Shown: positions 1 to 10,984 of the stretch, piece by piece
How the letters are laid out: each line of letters begins with the position of its first letter
Numbering within the stretch: position 1 is the first letter of the stretch
Origin: Oryza sativa Japonica Group
Taxonomy: Eukaryota > Streptophyta > Magnoliopsida > Poales > Poaceae
NCBI RefSeq assembly: GCF_034140825.1
Contig: NC_089043.1
Location: 25,594,001-25,658,000 of the forward strand
DNA length: 64,000 bases
Reading direction: 5' to 3'
The notes under the pieces: model-generated
What the model was told of the DNA's origin: nothing
The model's database searches: none
Seen by the model: only the letters and a program-made list of their open reading frames with translations
Translations under genes and position numbers: made by a program

Positions 1-2010
1 CTGCGGAAGGTGGCCGTCGCCTTCCTCGCTTGCGCCGCCCTCTACCTCGCCTTCGCCGCCTACTCCCGCCGCGAGGTATGATGGGCTTTCTCTTACAGTT
101 GGGGACGGATTTGTTCGATTCGGTTGATCAGTGACCTACCGCGCGGCAATTCTTGGCTTCGTAGGTAGTGGCAACGGAGTGGAATTAGACTGGATCTTTC
201 TGTTCCACTGTTGATTTGTTCTACATGATGCAGTTGGGTTTTAGCTGCTCGCACCTACAGTTCTGCAATGTGATGTCTGCAATTAGTATGCTCGTGTTGC
301 GCTGCTCGAGATGCTTCAGTAGCTAGACGATATTGTTTACTAGTAGGATTGTAGAGAACACCATCCCCATAAATCGTTTAGGGGGAGACTTTTTTCTCAC
401 CGGGCCAGAAGGGAAAGACTTAAAGCAAGGAATACATATATATGCGAGTTGCTGGCATCTGACTGCACAATGATTTCTGTTTTGCTGACAACAGTAGCCT
501 TATTGTACAATGAGTTGAACCTCATGACTATGGCCATCACTCCTTGTCTCAAGATTAGAACATGGTGTTTAGATTCTGAAAAATATATAGACGTGGGGCG
601 CTCGTTTCATTTTGTGGACGATCTGGGAGATAGGTTCTGGCCTCGGTTATGGTGGTAGTGACTAGTGAGACGATGATTCAATGTTACAGAATATTTATTC
701 TTCTTTCTCACCTTGTACAGAGCCTTGGAGAGGTTCGATTACCTGCAGTTACTAACAGGGTATACTTGGATGTGGAAATTGATGGGCAACATATAGGTAT
801 ATCACTATATCATCATGACAATCTGTCTTGGATGTTCCAATGGAAAGAATAAAACTTGTTGCTTGCACCGTTACTATACATGTCACTCAGCTTAAGCCCT
901 GGTTAACCTAATTCTTGTGTGCTCCCCTCATTACAGGTAGAATTGTCATTGGCCTTTATGGAGATGTTGTGCCAAAAACAGTTGGTAATCTTACGCCCAT
1001 TCTTTTCTTCATCATATTTATTTACAAACTTGAGATTAATCCTTTGGAGACAGTGGCATAGCAGATTGTGGAATTCTTATGTTTTGTTTGTGTGGACAAT
1101 AAATCTCCCCTTGAAGATACTTTGATTATCATTTGTAGCATATAGTTTGTCCCATTTGTTTGCTACTGTAATATAAATTGGCAATAATAGCTTGTTGATT
1201 TTTTATTTCTCATTTTGCAGCAAATTTTAGGGCTCTTTGTACAGGTATTTCTTCTTCCTAGATCTATTCCTGTTACAGCTGAAATTCAACCTTCTGTTCA
1301 CATGATTATCCATATTGCACTCTGTTCACTATTGCAGGAGAAGAGGGCATTGGGCACAAGGGTAAATCTCTTCACTATAAAGGATCAAGATTTCATCGTA
1401 TTATCCCAGGCTTCATGATTCAGGGTGGGGACATAGTTAGAGGTGATGGAAAAGGAAGTGAGTCTATATATGGGGGCACCTTCCCAGATGAGAATTTCAT
1501 AGTAAAACATACACATCCAGGTCAGAAATTCAGAATGCTCAATTGATTTGTACTTTCTACTTTACCTTTATTTATGAGTTATATGTATCGCTAAGTTGCA
1601 CATTTTTCTCCTATACATGGAGCATAGATTTTTAGATATTCTTTATGCGCTCTGCCCTGCTTCTGATTATCTCTCTTGGTCTGCTGTCATCATGCAGGTG
1701 TTATTGCCATGGCAAATTCTGGACCTGATTCCAATGGATCGCAGTTTTACATTACCACAATCAAGACAAGCTGGTAAGTTGTATTACACTATAAGTTACC
1801 AGTGATCAATCTAGATGGTACAACTCCTGAAATTATAAGTACCGCAGGTTGGATGGGGAGCATGTTGTGTTTGGCAGGGTGATTCAGGGAATGGATTATG
1901 TGTACGCCATTGAAGGGGGTGCTGGAACTTACAATGGCAAGCCTAGGAAGAAAGTTGTAATCACCGACTCTGGTGAGATACCGAAGGAGAAATGGGCTGA
2001 AGAAGTGTAG
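1..2010 (+). CDS. Cyclophilin-type peptidyl-prolyl cis-trans isomerase, single domain with N-terminal membrane/signal segment (5' partial)
   Basis: Catalyses cis-trans isomerisation of X-Pro bonds during protein folding. Seven visible exons join in frame: 1-75, 721-796, 937-984, 1221-1244, 1338-1520, 1698-1773, 1848-2010, giving 214 residues. The start codon lies before the window. The N-terminus ([18 protein letters not shown]) is a hydrophobic anchor or signal segment ending in RR. The cyclophilin domain then runs from about residue 34 ([13 protein letters not shown]). Active-site residues are present: Arg in [14 protein letters not shown], the following Phe, Met and Gln, the NGSQFYITT strand, and Trp in [11 protein letters not shown] (the cyclosporin-contact position). 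The C-terminal tail ([13 protein letters not shown]) resembles Arabidopsis CYP21-1-type proteins of the secretory system. The 24-nt exon 1221-1244 is short but phase-consistent. Location in the ER/secretory pathway is inferred from the N-terminus. Confidence 0.95.
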
Positions 2011-3129
2011 GCTGTTTTGTACTTTGGTTTGCCCTGTACTTTTTGGGCAGCAGGTGCAGTTTTACATTACCACAAATCAGGCAAGGCGTCTAAAATGTTG
2101 TACATTGTAGTTAGTTCATACTCAATCGAATCCCACTTGCTGACACTGATTACTCAGTGAATTCTGCACTGTGATGAAGATGAACACACATATTCTCAGT
2201 TTCTCATGATGGTTTAGCAAGGTAGAACTGTCTTTTGTAATGCTTCATTTTTTTAAGGCAATCTGCAATGCTTTGTTTGGTATTGCAGTGGTTTATAACT
2301 ATCCCTGTAAATTTCTATTTTTGATGAAAATAGTTAGTGCTGTTATTTTTGGGAACTAATTACAATGCACAATACTGGTTGGCCTACTCAGATCAATTTA
2401 TGAAAATATGCACGTGTATGTTGTTGTCTTGTCATACGATCTCAAAATAATACAGAAGGCGAAACCATTGAAAGGACTCTCAGAAAGTTGTGGCCACTGC
2501 TCCCCAAATTTACCACGGGTGCCTTTCAGAAATGACTGGTCTGCACACTGCACGGTTCAATTTTCCGTTGTTTTCATCATATATACTTCAATGTTGCTAA
2601 TATCTGCATGGTGCTGAATGTATTGGATGATCGGAGCTAATGTCTACTTTCTGGATAGAGTTTGTTTCTTTAATTATTTTTTAACATGGAATACCTTTTA
2701 ATTATACTTACGAGTTACGACATAGCAATATAGAAATTTCTCTAAATATATTGAAGCTTGGATGATTTTTTTTCCGGTAAGTTTTACGTTGCCAGTTTTT
2801 ATCAATAGAGAAAAAATGTTCAGTCATTTTTCAGAAAGGAAAAACTCTGGAGTAAAAAAACGCACATTTTCTGTTTGCGTCGCTATCATTTCGTTGTAGT
2901 ATTTTGATTTCTAAAGCGACACGACGACTTCCAACCGTCCAGCTCCACATAACTGCTGCTATCATGTTGGTTGTGCCTAGATCTTTCGACTAATTCAATT
3001 TTGGATTTACTCATCAAACCAAATTAAGCTGTTCGCGACAGTTTGGACCATGCATGACACCTGGTAACAAGCACGTGCGTGGATCTCCCGATAATTCGAT
3101 TATTTCAATGTTGGATTTACTCTCATCAG
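2011..3129. other. Cyclophilin 3' UTR and spacer without a recognisable gene
   Basis: The first few hundred bases after the stop are T-rich and fit a 3' UTR. The rest is AT-rich spacer with no convincing reading frame on either strand. Confidence 0.6.
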
Positions 3130-3347
3130 AGTAACGCCTTTGACTTTTCGACCAACGTTTGACCATTTGTTTTATTCAAAATTTTTATGCGTATATGAAA
3201 ATATTTATGTCATGCTTAAAGAACATTTGACGACGAATCAAGTCACAATAAAATAAATGATAATTATATAAATTTTTTGAATAAGACGAACGGTTAAACG
3301 TTGAAAAAAAAAATCAACGACGTCATACATTAAAATATGAAGGGAGT
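3130..3347. mobile_element. Degenerate MITE, family related to 36860-37077 and 52165-52398
   Basis: Inverted arms contain GTTTGACCATTTGTTTTATT on the left and AATAAGACGAACGGTTAAAC on the right, closing with GAAGGGAGTA. The left terminal bases are eroded, so that end is approximate. The same arm sequences recur in two better-preserved copies in this window. Confidence 0.65.
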
Positions 3348-3702
3348 AGATCGCGACGGGTTTGATCATGACATTTGTGTAATGTGCGTGAAACGAATTC
3401 ATGCATAGGCGAGCATAGGTATACGATCAGGACGAAACTAACAACCGAGTGGTCATTATGCAATTGCACGTCGTACACGTACGTACGCGGCGCTCGATCG
3501 ATCGGTGGTATTTTCACCGACATATGCTGATATGCATGTAGTGATAATCAGTAGCGGAGCTACGAATTTTATGAAATCTGAGCAAGTCTAACTAAAACGG
3601 TTACCACTTACGTATTGTTTATATGCTAATTTTTCTATCAAATTGAACGTGGAACAATTTTTTAATAAAAGCATAGTTCAATATTATCCCAAATTAATGG
3701 TT

Positions 3703-3956
3703 CTCCTCCGTTTTAAGTTATAAGACGTTTTGACTTTGGTCAAAGTCAATATGTTTTAAGTTTGACTAAGTTTATAAAAAAATAAAAAAAATTTCAGCCC
3801 AAGATAAATTTATTACGAAAATATATTCAATTATTGATTTAATGAAACTAATTTGGTGTTATAAATATTACTATATTTATCTGTAAACTTAGTTAAACTT
3901 GAAGTAGTTTGACTTCAACCAAAGTCAAAATGTCTTATAATCTAAAACGGAGAGAG
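3703..3956. mobile_element. Stowaway-like MITE
   Basis: The left end CTCCTCCGTTTTAAGTTATA is mirrored on the right by TATAATCTAAAACGGAGAGAG. Subterminal GACTTTGGTCAAAGTC and GACTTCAACCAAAGTC pair with each other. TA follows the right end; the left TA is not preserved. Confidence 0.8.
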
Positions 3957-4290
3957 TACTTAACATAATTGTCCATGCCACATCTCTCTGTTTTTTTTTT
4001 GGCAAGGAGGAGAACCAACAGCACAAAAAGTTCATAATACAACACGTTATATATTCATAATATATCCATTCACCTCACAGGTGTGCACAAGACCTGCACA
4101 TGTAATACATAACATATGCGGTACAATACTTCATATATAGTACTGCACATATTATTCAGAGGGCACAACAATGTATAAAAGTTGCGCGATTATTCACCCA
4201 AAGCAACAAGCTAAGCATATGCTACATGCTCTTAGGACAGGTTGATCAAGTAGATCATGGCAGCTTAGCTAGCAAATTAAAGGCTCTTAA
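3957..4290. other. Spacer and 3' UTR of the adjacent RNase-like gene
   Basis: AT-rich sequence between a MITE and the stop codon of the minus-strand RNase T2-like gene. No separate gene or structured element seen. Confidence 0.5.
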
Positions 4291-5960
4291 TTAGGCCAGC
4301 ACAGTTTCAGTGGGCATCACGATGTTGGCAGCCGATGTGGTGTTGAGCATCCAGGTGTGGAACGGATGGAAGAGCACCTCGGCAGGGCAGCTGAGGTTGG
4401 GCAGGACAGGGCAGTCGATGAAGCTCTTGGCGTCCTTGTCGACGCAGAGGTAGATCTCGTACAACTGCTTCTTCCCAAATGGCCCGTCCCTGCACTGCAC
4501 TCCTGGTGTCACACCCAGCTTCTGGTTCACTGCCCACTTGATGAACGCCGTGTTGTACAGTTGGTAGTCCGGCTTGATGCCTATTCATCCATCGGCCCAA
4601 AAAGCATTCAGACACAGATTTTACCTCGGTTTTCATTAGCGCGTATGTTTTTTAAACTACTAAATGGTGTGTCGGTATGATTTGTACATGTACCTTGTTC
4701 AGCGAGAGCAGAGAGAACATCTGCGTTCTTTCTGAGCTGGAGACCGGCCTTGAAGTAGTCCAACTCCTTGAGGCCGGAGCAGACGCCATAGCTGTTCCAC
4801 TCGCTCTTCCATGAGTTCACGCCGTCGGTGCGAGGACACTTGATGTTGCTCCAGTAGTGGTTCAGGTTGTTCTCGATTGAGTCTAGCTGCAATATACATG
4901 TAATTATATATTTACAGACATGAAGCTAATTAAATGAGACTGCTAGCTTGTAAATTAATGTGTGCTAACCTTGTTAATGTCGAAAGGATTGTCGGAGTTG
5001 CACCTGACAACAGCTGTGTTCTCTGACGAGTCAAAGGTCATGAAGCTCTTGACGAAGAAATCTTCTGACGGGTAACCATACTTGGGCACGCAACAACCAT
5101 ACTCGCTGTCAGTGCAGTATGCTCCAGGCCACTGCAGGCACGAATGCGAATCGATTTATACTCACCATGGAAACTGCTGAGCTATTGAGCTAGAGATCAT
5201 TTATATTTGCTCTGCGTTTCAGTTTGAAATTTTCCCCCTCGTTTGGGGCTGAGTCCTGAATCCTATGAGATATATATCTTCTAGTTGAATTTCCTTACTG
5301 GTTTTACGTACTATTGATATGAGTATGCTCTAAATCAACATTGTTGAAACTTCATCAGACTTTTGTCATATATATCACAGTAGATTTTGTCGATATTGTC
5401 TTGCAGCTCCTGCTTGCTGTGCATGTTCAAATATGTTGATGTGCTCGTTTGTCGTGCTTTCATTCTTTGACCTCCGTTTTAGCAAGAACACAGGACAGTA
5501 GCAAAATCTCGTACAGCTAATTTGTCCATTTAGGCTGTTTATGTGATATTAATATTTCTATTTTGTAAAAAAAAAGATGATATACTTGTTCTGAGGAAAC
5601 TTTCATAATTTTACAAATTCTTAATTCACGTGAATAATAAGGTTAGATGCCAATAGTACATCATGTACAACATGCATATCCTTGAACAGAAGTTTTATGT
5701 AATACTAATAAGAATTACAAACATAGAATCTTTTTCATTAATTTGAATAAGAAAGTGTAAATAAGAAAAAGGTAGTCATAGTTTATAACTAAACTTAATG
5801 CGTATCATTGCAAGAAGTTAAATATTTGATGATTCGCAGTTCATACCATGAGGATGAGATAATAAAAATCAAAGGGCGAGTCAGCATTGACGGTCTTGGC
5901 AGGTCCTGAAGTCGCAAGTAAGCCAAGAATTAGGCACAACAAAAATTTCCTCTGCTCCAT
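4291..5960 (-). CDS. S-like RNase T2-family protein lacking both catalytic histidines (tandem copy A)
   Basis: Four exons, read from high to low: 5847-5960, 4970-5131, 4694-4886, 4291-4580, joining in frame to 252 residues. The start is the first ATG after a TATA box and opens a signal peptide (MEQRKFLLCLILGLLATSG), so secretion or vacuolar routing is expected. The S-like RNase fold is recognisable from WPGAYC, the NHYWSNIKCP strand, the C-terminal KKQLYEIYLCVDKDAKSF strand and the spaced cysteines. Family members cut RNA with two His residues. Here the first active-site block (normally FxxHGLWP) is DFFVKSFMTFDSS and the second (normally EWxKHGTC) is SEWNSYGVC, so both His are replaced. A non-nucleolytic role, such as storage or stress protein, is inferred. 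Grass S-like RNase homologues without active His (barley RSH1, rice drought-induced S-like RNase) are known. It has the same exon plan as the copy at 13614-15649. Confidence 0.93.
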
Positions 5961-6037
5961 AGTACTCTCTAGGCTTGTTTCTACAAGGAGAGAAATTTCT
6001 TCTTGCTTGTTGGTTGGCTACCCAACCATTGTGAGGG

Positions 6038-6045
6038 TATTTATA
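6038..6045 (-). promoter_or_regulatory. TATA box of RNase-like copy A
   Basis: TATAAATA on the minus strand lies 78 bases upstream of the ATG, in the context GCCTATAAATACC. Copy B has the same core and flanks. Confidence 0.75.
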
Positions 6046-7439
6046 GGCTCAGGTTGTGGGCAAGAGGCAAAGGAATGGACCTTTCATTCTTCTCCATCTT
6101 TTTTATGGTTTTTCAAGGGAACATGCATGACAATTTTGAGTGTTAATTCATGGAGAATTTTTATGGTACTTAAAGAGGTACCCTGAGGTATGTGTTTTTT
6201 TAGTGTTAACATTTTGTGAAAAGAAGGCAGTTTTAAGAAGAAACTTAATATCAAATTAATAAATACTATGCATCTAATTATGTGGAGTCCCAAAGAAAAG
6301 GTAGTAACGTAAACAGTCTAGTTCAAGGCAAATTTGTCCTAACAGGCATCCACGGTGATTGATCAAATTAATGCCATAACCAATCAAACCATCGATGCAT
6401 AGATAGCTAATAACAGAGAGCTAGATAATTGGCACGCATAAAACTAATCATGATTAGTAATTTTCGTAAAATTATAATTATTTAGTCAAAATTATCATTT
6501 TGCAACAGTTTTAACCTAACATGTCATTAAACTGCTACGATAACATGTAACTACTATTACTTAGTGTCACAATTTTATAAGAAGTTGACACATCTAGGTG
6601 TATTTGACATGTATGCCCAACATGAAACATGTGTGTTTGATGGGTGAATCTAGATAATTGTTGCTACTGTAAAAAAATAATTTTCGCACACCCCCTTATT
6701 TTCATGAATGGGCTATAAAAGAACCTGTCTACAAAAATATACGTGAAGAGCTAGTGGACCATTAATATTTTGCATGAAGCTAGACGAGCCATCCTGTGCA
6801 TCCCCATTGGCTGCAACCCTTTTCCCCGCACCTCCACCTTTTTATCTCATCCTATTCCTCCCCTTTTTCTCTTCTTCCCTTGACACTCCTCTCCTCTCCA
6901 CCATCCCCTCCACACCGCCTCCCCCAGGGCTGATTCGCTCCGCCTGCCATCATCGTCTCCTTTCCCGCTCCTTGCCTCTTCCCCTTCCCTCTCCCCTTTC
7001 TTAGAACGGAGACGTGGTGGACCCAAGGGCCACGGCCTTAGGAATGGTACAATAGGCTTCATGTGACAGCCATAATCACGGTAGTGGTGGATTCCTTGCC
7101 TGCAGCAACAGGAGCGGCGGATCTATGGGTGATGGCTATTATTGTTTCAGTGTCTAATATGCCTTTAAAATTGTAGGAAATCAATAGTATTAGTTGTTTT
7201 TACAAAATTTACTCAATTGTGCTACTTTATGAACAATGAATGTATATAAATTGGAGTAAACTATCTTCACTCGTACGGCCATACCTAACGATCAGAAACG
7301 ATCAGGATGGACCAGCCCCACCTATTTACTCCACGGAGAAATACGGTCCCACCCATTCAATCTAAGAAATACATGCACGTGTATATTCTGCCCTATCATT
7401 TTAATATCCATAAAATATGCTCCCTGACATAGTCAAATT
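6046..7439. other. Upstream spacer of RNase-like copy A
   Basis: Mostly AT-rich without a gene. A patch at about 6780-7140 is pyrimidine-rich and then GC-rich, with short open frames on both strands. It may be a decayed gene fragment, but no family is recognisable. Confidence 0.4.
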
Positions 7440-7545
7440 GAAAAAAAAGCTTATAGGGGTAGGGTTTGCGTGCGTGTGTTCATAGGGGTGAGTACGCGTG
7501 CGTTATGAGTGTCTGCGTTGTACTGTGTAATTCTCAAAAAAAAAT
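7440..7545 (+). repeat. Possible 3' tail remnant of a SINE/LINE-like retroposon
   Basis: A GT-rich stretch (TAGGGTTTGCGTGCGTGTG, then TGAGTGTCTGCGTTGTACTG) ends in an A-rich tail. A similar segment occurs near 33880-33945 and an inverted one near 34200-34265, as expected for a dispersed 3' tail. No body of an element is visible. Confidence 0.4.
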
Positions 7546-7941
7546 GAAAAGAAAGCTGTAGCTACTCGCTACCAGTCCCCCAGCTGCCTTGTGTCTCTCT
7601 CACAAGAACAATAATGATTCCCGTCGTTCACCTTGTATAAATCGGTTCATAAGAACGGTAAAAATGCTAGTGCTACCACTTCTTAATGTTGGCTTTTTGA
7701 AAGAGATATGGGTTGTTCAGGTTAATGTCATTTTAAACCATACTATTTTTTAAAGTAAAATTGCTAAATATGTGTATCCATGAAGTTTTTTTTACCAAAC
7801 TCTCGTAAATACATAAAAAAATACTGCTAAAATTTGGTAATATTGCCAAATTACCAAAATTTGGTAAGGTTCATTCGCTCGTATCATTCACTAGCAGAGT
7901 AGGTACCTATCTAGAGTCTAGTGTACACCGCTGGAGAGATT

Positions 7942-8163
7942 AGGGCCTCATCTTTTCGCTTATCCTTATGCTTATCAGCCAAAATTTAAATTTTCAACTT
8001 TAAATTTAAAGCTAACTTTGAGGTATTTTCATCGAAATTTATTTTTTCAGCCTTTAATTTTAAATATCTAGGAACACGTATATAAAAGTTATATTCACCA
8101 ATTATTTTTCGTTTGCAAATATGTTGTTTCGCATATTCCTGGACTAAGCGAAACGATGGCTCT
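7942..8163. mobile_element. MITE-like element, AGGGCC-ended
   Basis: Imperfect terminal inverted repeats: left AGGGCCTCATCTTTTCGCTT, right TAAGCGAAACGATGGCTCT. AT-rich interior. Its left end resembles the element at 9685-9902. Borders are approximate. Confidence 0.5.
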
Positions 8164-9484
8164 ACAGATCGAAGCCAAAATTATCTTTTTTTTAAAAAAA
8201 AAACCCATCGGAGCCAAATTATCAACACGTACGATTCGTCGGATATTCGAGATGATGGCAATCTCGCGGCCGGAGATATCTGGAATCGTCCTACTCCTAC
8301 TCCTAGCTCGCTGTCGCTGGTGTGGTGTTGTGCGGACCGGGAGCGAGAGCCAGCGCGCGATCGCCGCGTCAACAATCAATGTAGGAGAGCGAGGTCGAGA
8401 GCGCGCGCGCGGTTGATGTCGCCGTCGTCAATAATTCGTCGGTTGGTTGATCGCGTCGCGTACGTGGCCCAGAGGCCCCGCGAAGGTGAGAGGTGTGTGC
8501 CTCGATCGTGCACACATACGCGCGCGCGCGCCCGCGTCGCACCGGATCGGTAGAGTTTGCCGTCGAAAACGGCGTGCGCAAGATTGCACGTACGTTAGGC
8601 CGCTGGTGCGCTGTGCGGCTGGGTCCGGTCGAGTGGCAGCAGCTACGAGCTGAAGAGATACATATGCAGGTGCAGGGCAGGTTTAATTAACTGCATTTCC
8701 TTACATGTACAGGTATTGAAAATGCGAGAAAGGGAGTACTTTAAAACCACACAACGTACGCCAAACATTTCCTGCACTAATACCCTAAACTCCTAAAGCC
8801 ATCCTATACTCACATCAATGGTGAAGTGAACAGGAACGAGATCCTCACGTATCAATATCTATAGACACGATGCATCGATATTAGCGAGTTATATGGATTA
8901 ACCAGTTTAACTCAAAAGTTTAAACTAATAAAAAGATAAGCTCATCAGGTAGAGTTTTAAACGTGGAACATGAATGAGCAGTAACTTTTTATTTGATTGC
9001 ATGCTAACTAGAATTCAGACTTGGAACCTTTGGTTTTTATTGAGTTATGTGCATCAAGCAGTTTATTTAAAAACTTAGATAAAATTATCTAAAGGCACTG
9101 GCTTGATCAAAATGTGGGTCGCCGACATATTTCTTGGTGTCAATGGCTTTCGGGCATAGTAAAAGACCAGACCTCTCAACATTTTTGGAGTTTTTTTAGG
9201 CTGTTTACATAGGTTGGAAACACTAGTACAAGGTTTTAAATTTCAAGTAAATAATGATGAAAATTTTCAAAACAGTTTAAATTTTGATAATAATGTCATC
9301 TATGCCTCTACAAAATTTTAGCTTAAAATATGACATGTATAAAGATAAACAAATAAGATAAGTGCTATTAACCGGTAAAATGAACCATTTTCTAATAATT
9401 TGGAGGGTTAAATGAGTAAAGAAAGGATTAATAAAAAGTTTGGTGAGTAAATAATAATATTTTTTTTCTTGTTTTCAAATTAAG
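8164..9484. other. CpG-rich island (about 8240-8650) followed by AT-rich spacer
   Basis: The first part is strongly CpG-rich, with an alternating CG run near 8519-8531 and small open frames in several phases. None looks like a known protein. The rest is AT-rich spacer with no gene seen. Confidence 0.45.
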
Positions 9485-9684
9485 GGTGTGTTTAGTTCGC
9501 GAAAAGAAAATTTTTGGATATCACATCGAACGTTTGATCGGATGTCGAAAGGAGTTTTCGGACATGAATGAAAAAAATTAATTTCGTAACTCGCCTGGAA
9601 ACCGCGAGACGAATTTATTAAGTCTAATTATTCCGTCATTAGCACATATAGGTTAATGTAGGACTTATGGCTAATCATGGATTA
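9485..9684. mobile_element. Truncated Tourist/Harbinger-like MITE (left half)
   Basis: Begins near GTGTGTTTAGTTCGCG and carries the family sequence ACCGCGAGACGAATTTATTA and CCGTCATTAGCACATATAGG. A complete relative is at 54906-55249. The right half is missing and the next element starts exactly where it stops. Confidence 0.65.
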
Positions 9685-9902
9685 AGGGCCTCATCGGTTG
9701 GCTTTTATCGTAATAAGCCAAAACAGCTTATTAAAGAATAAAAATAAATTTGTAGGTAAAATTTTTATATATATGTTCTCGGTGACTTAAAAGCCAATGC
9801 TAAAAAAGAAACTATGTTGAAAATATCTCAAAATTAATGTCAAAATTAAGTTTGAAAATTCAAATTTTGGCTTTTTCTTTTGCTGAATAGGCCATCCGAT
9901 GG
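9685..9902. mobile_element. MITE-like element, AGGGCC-ended
   Basis: Left end GGCCTCATCGGTTGGC and right end GAATAGGCCATCCGATGG are imperfect inverted repeats, with internal AAGCCAAAA/TTTTGGCTT pairing. It abuts the truncated MITE on its left. Confidence 0.55.
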
Positions 9903-10218
9903 ACTTATCTCCTACAATATCTACCCTATAGTTGAACAAATGGTTTTATTCATTCATCATTCATCATATCACACATCCAACGATCGAAACCATTTGAAGA
10001 ATTTGGATCCAACGTCCCAGATCAGCGCGCGTCCCACACCTCCCTCTCTGCCGCAATCACCGCACATCCGCGCGACCGCGCGCCTCCCGATCCGATCCGA
10101 TCCAGATCGGATCGCCTCCCCTCCACCCGGATCCCTCGCCTCCGCGTCGCCGGTCTGCATTCGCGCCGCCCCCGGTCAGCCCGCGTCGCCGGTCCCCATC
10201 ATCGGCGGCGCCCGACGA

Positions 10219-10700
10219 GTTTAACCCTTGCGCGGCTCTGCTGGAGTGCGAGTACAAGAACGACGCCGCAGCCGAGAACACGCTGCTCTACTCGGCGGCG
10301 TCGGTGGGGGACATGGCGTTCGTGCAGGAGTTCATGGACAGGGACCCCTTGCTGGTGTTTGGCGAGGGCGAGTACGGCGTGACGGACATGTTCTACGCCG
10401 CCGCGAGGGGCGGGAACGCCGAGGTGTTCGGGCTGCTGCTGGACCACGCCATGTCGCCGACGTGCTCGACGAATTGTCCCAACGGGGAAGGCGCAGCAGC
10501 GGTGGTGGCTGCTCCTCGGTGTTCTGGCTGGAAATGATGGGCAGGGCAGTCCACGCCGCCGCGAGGGGCGGCAGCGTGGAGATGCTGAGGGAGCTCATCG
10601 AGCGTCGCTCCGACGTGTCAGAGCATCTCGACTTCCGTGGATCCACCGTGCTGCATGCTGTTGCAGGTAGAGGGCAGCTAGAGGTGACGGTGAGGCATCT
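10219..10700 (+). pseudogene. Ankyrin-repeat protein gene fragment
   Basis: The first frame reads EFNPCAALLECEYKN, then NTLLYSAASVGDMAFVQEFM and MFYAAARGGNAEVFGLLLDH. These are ankyrin-type helices of the large grass ankyrin family that carries an HAAARGG motif. After about 10490 the family sequence continues in another frame (MGRAVHAAARGGSVEML, then RGSTVLHAVAGRGQLEV), so the coding frame is broken between the two halves. Similarity stops near 10690 in mid-repeat, and no C-terminal membrane segments or downstream exons were found. A GC-rich stretch at 10020-10215 could be the old leader. It is best read as a relic of a larger host gene. The GC content contrasts with the AT-rich flanks, but no transposon ends were found around it. 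Confidence 0.75.
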
Positions 10701-10897
10701 ACTTCTTGGCCATTGCTTACTTCTATAAAATGCTTGATACAGTAAAATTTTTCTTTGTGCCAATATGGATGACAAAGGTAGATCCTCATTTCATCAGGAT
10801 GTCTGGGTGAAATATTTCCAAACCCGATATCTTTTGACGTTATGAAACCCATTTTGCCTTTAGATGCGCTGCAGGTTATTATCTGGTAATCGATTTC

Positions 10898-10984
10898 AAC
10901 ATAAATATTAAAGTTGCTCTTGATCATGAGAAAATAGATATATTAAGGATCAACATAAATATTAAAGTTGCTCTTGATCATGAG
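10898..10984 (+). repeat. Short direct tandem duplication, 53-bp period
   Basis: A 34-bp unit starting CAACATAAATATTAAAGTTG occurs at 10898-10931 and again at 10951-10984. The two copies are identical. Confidence 0.9.
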
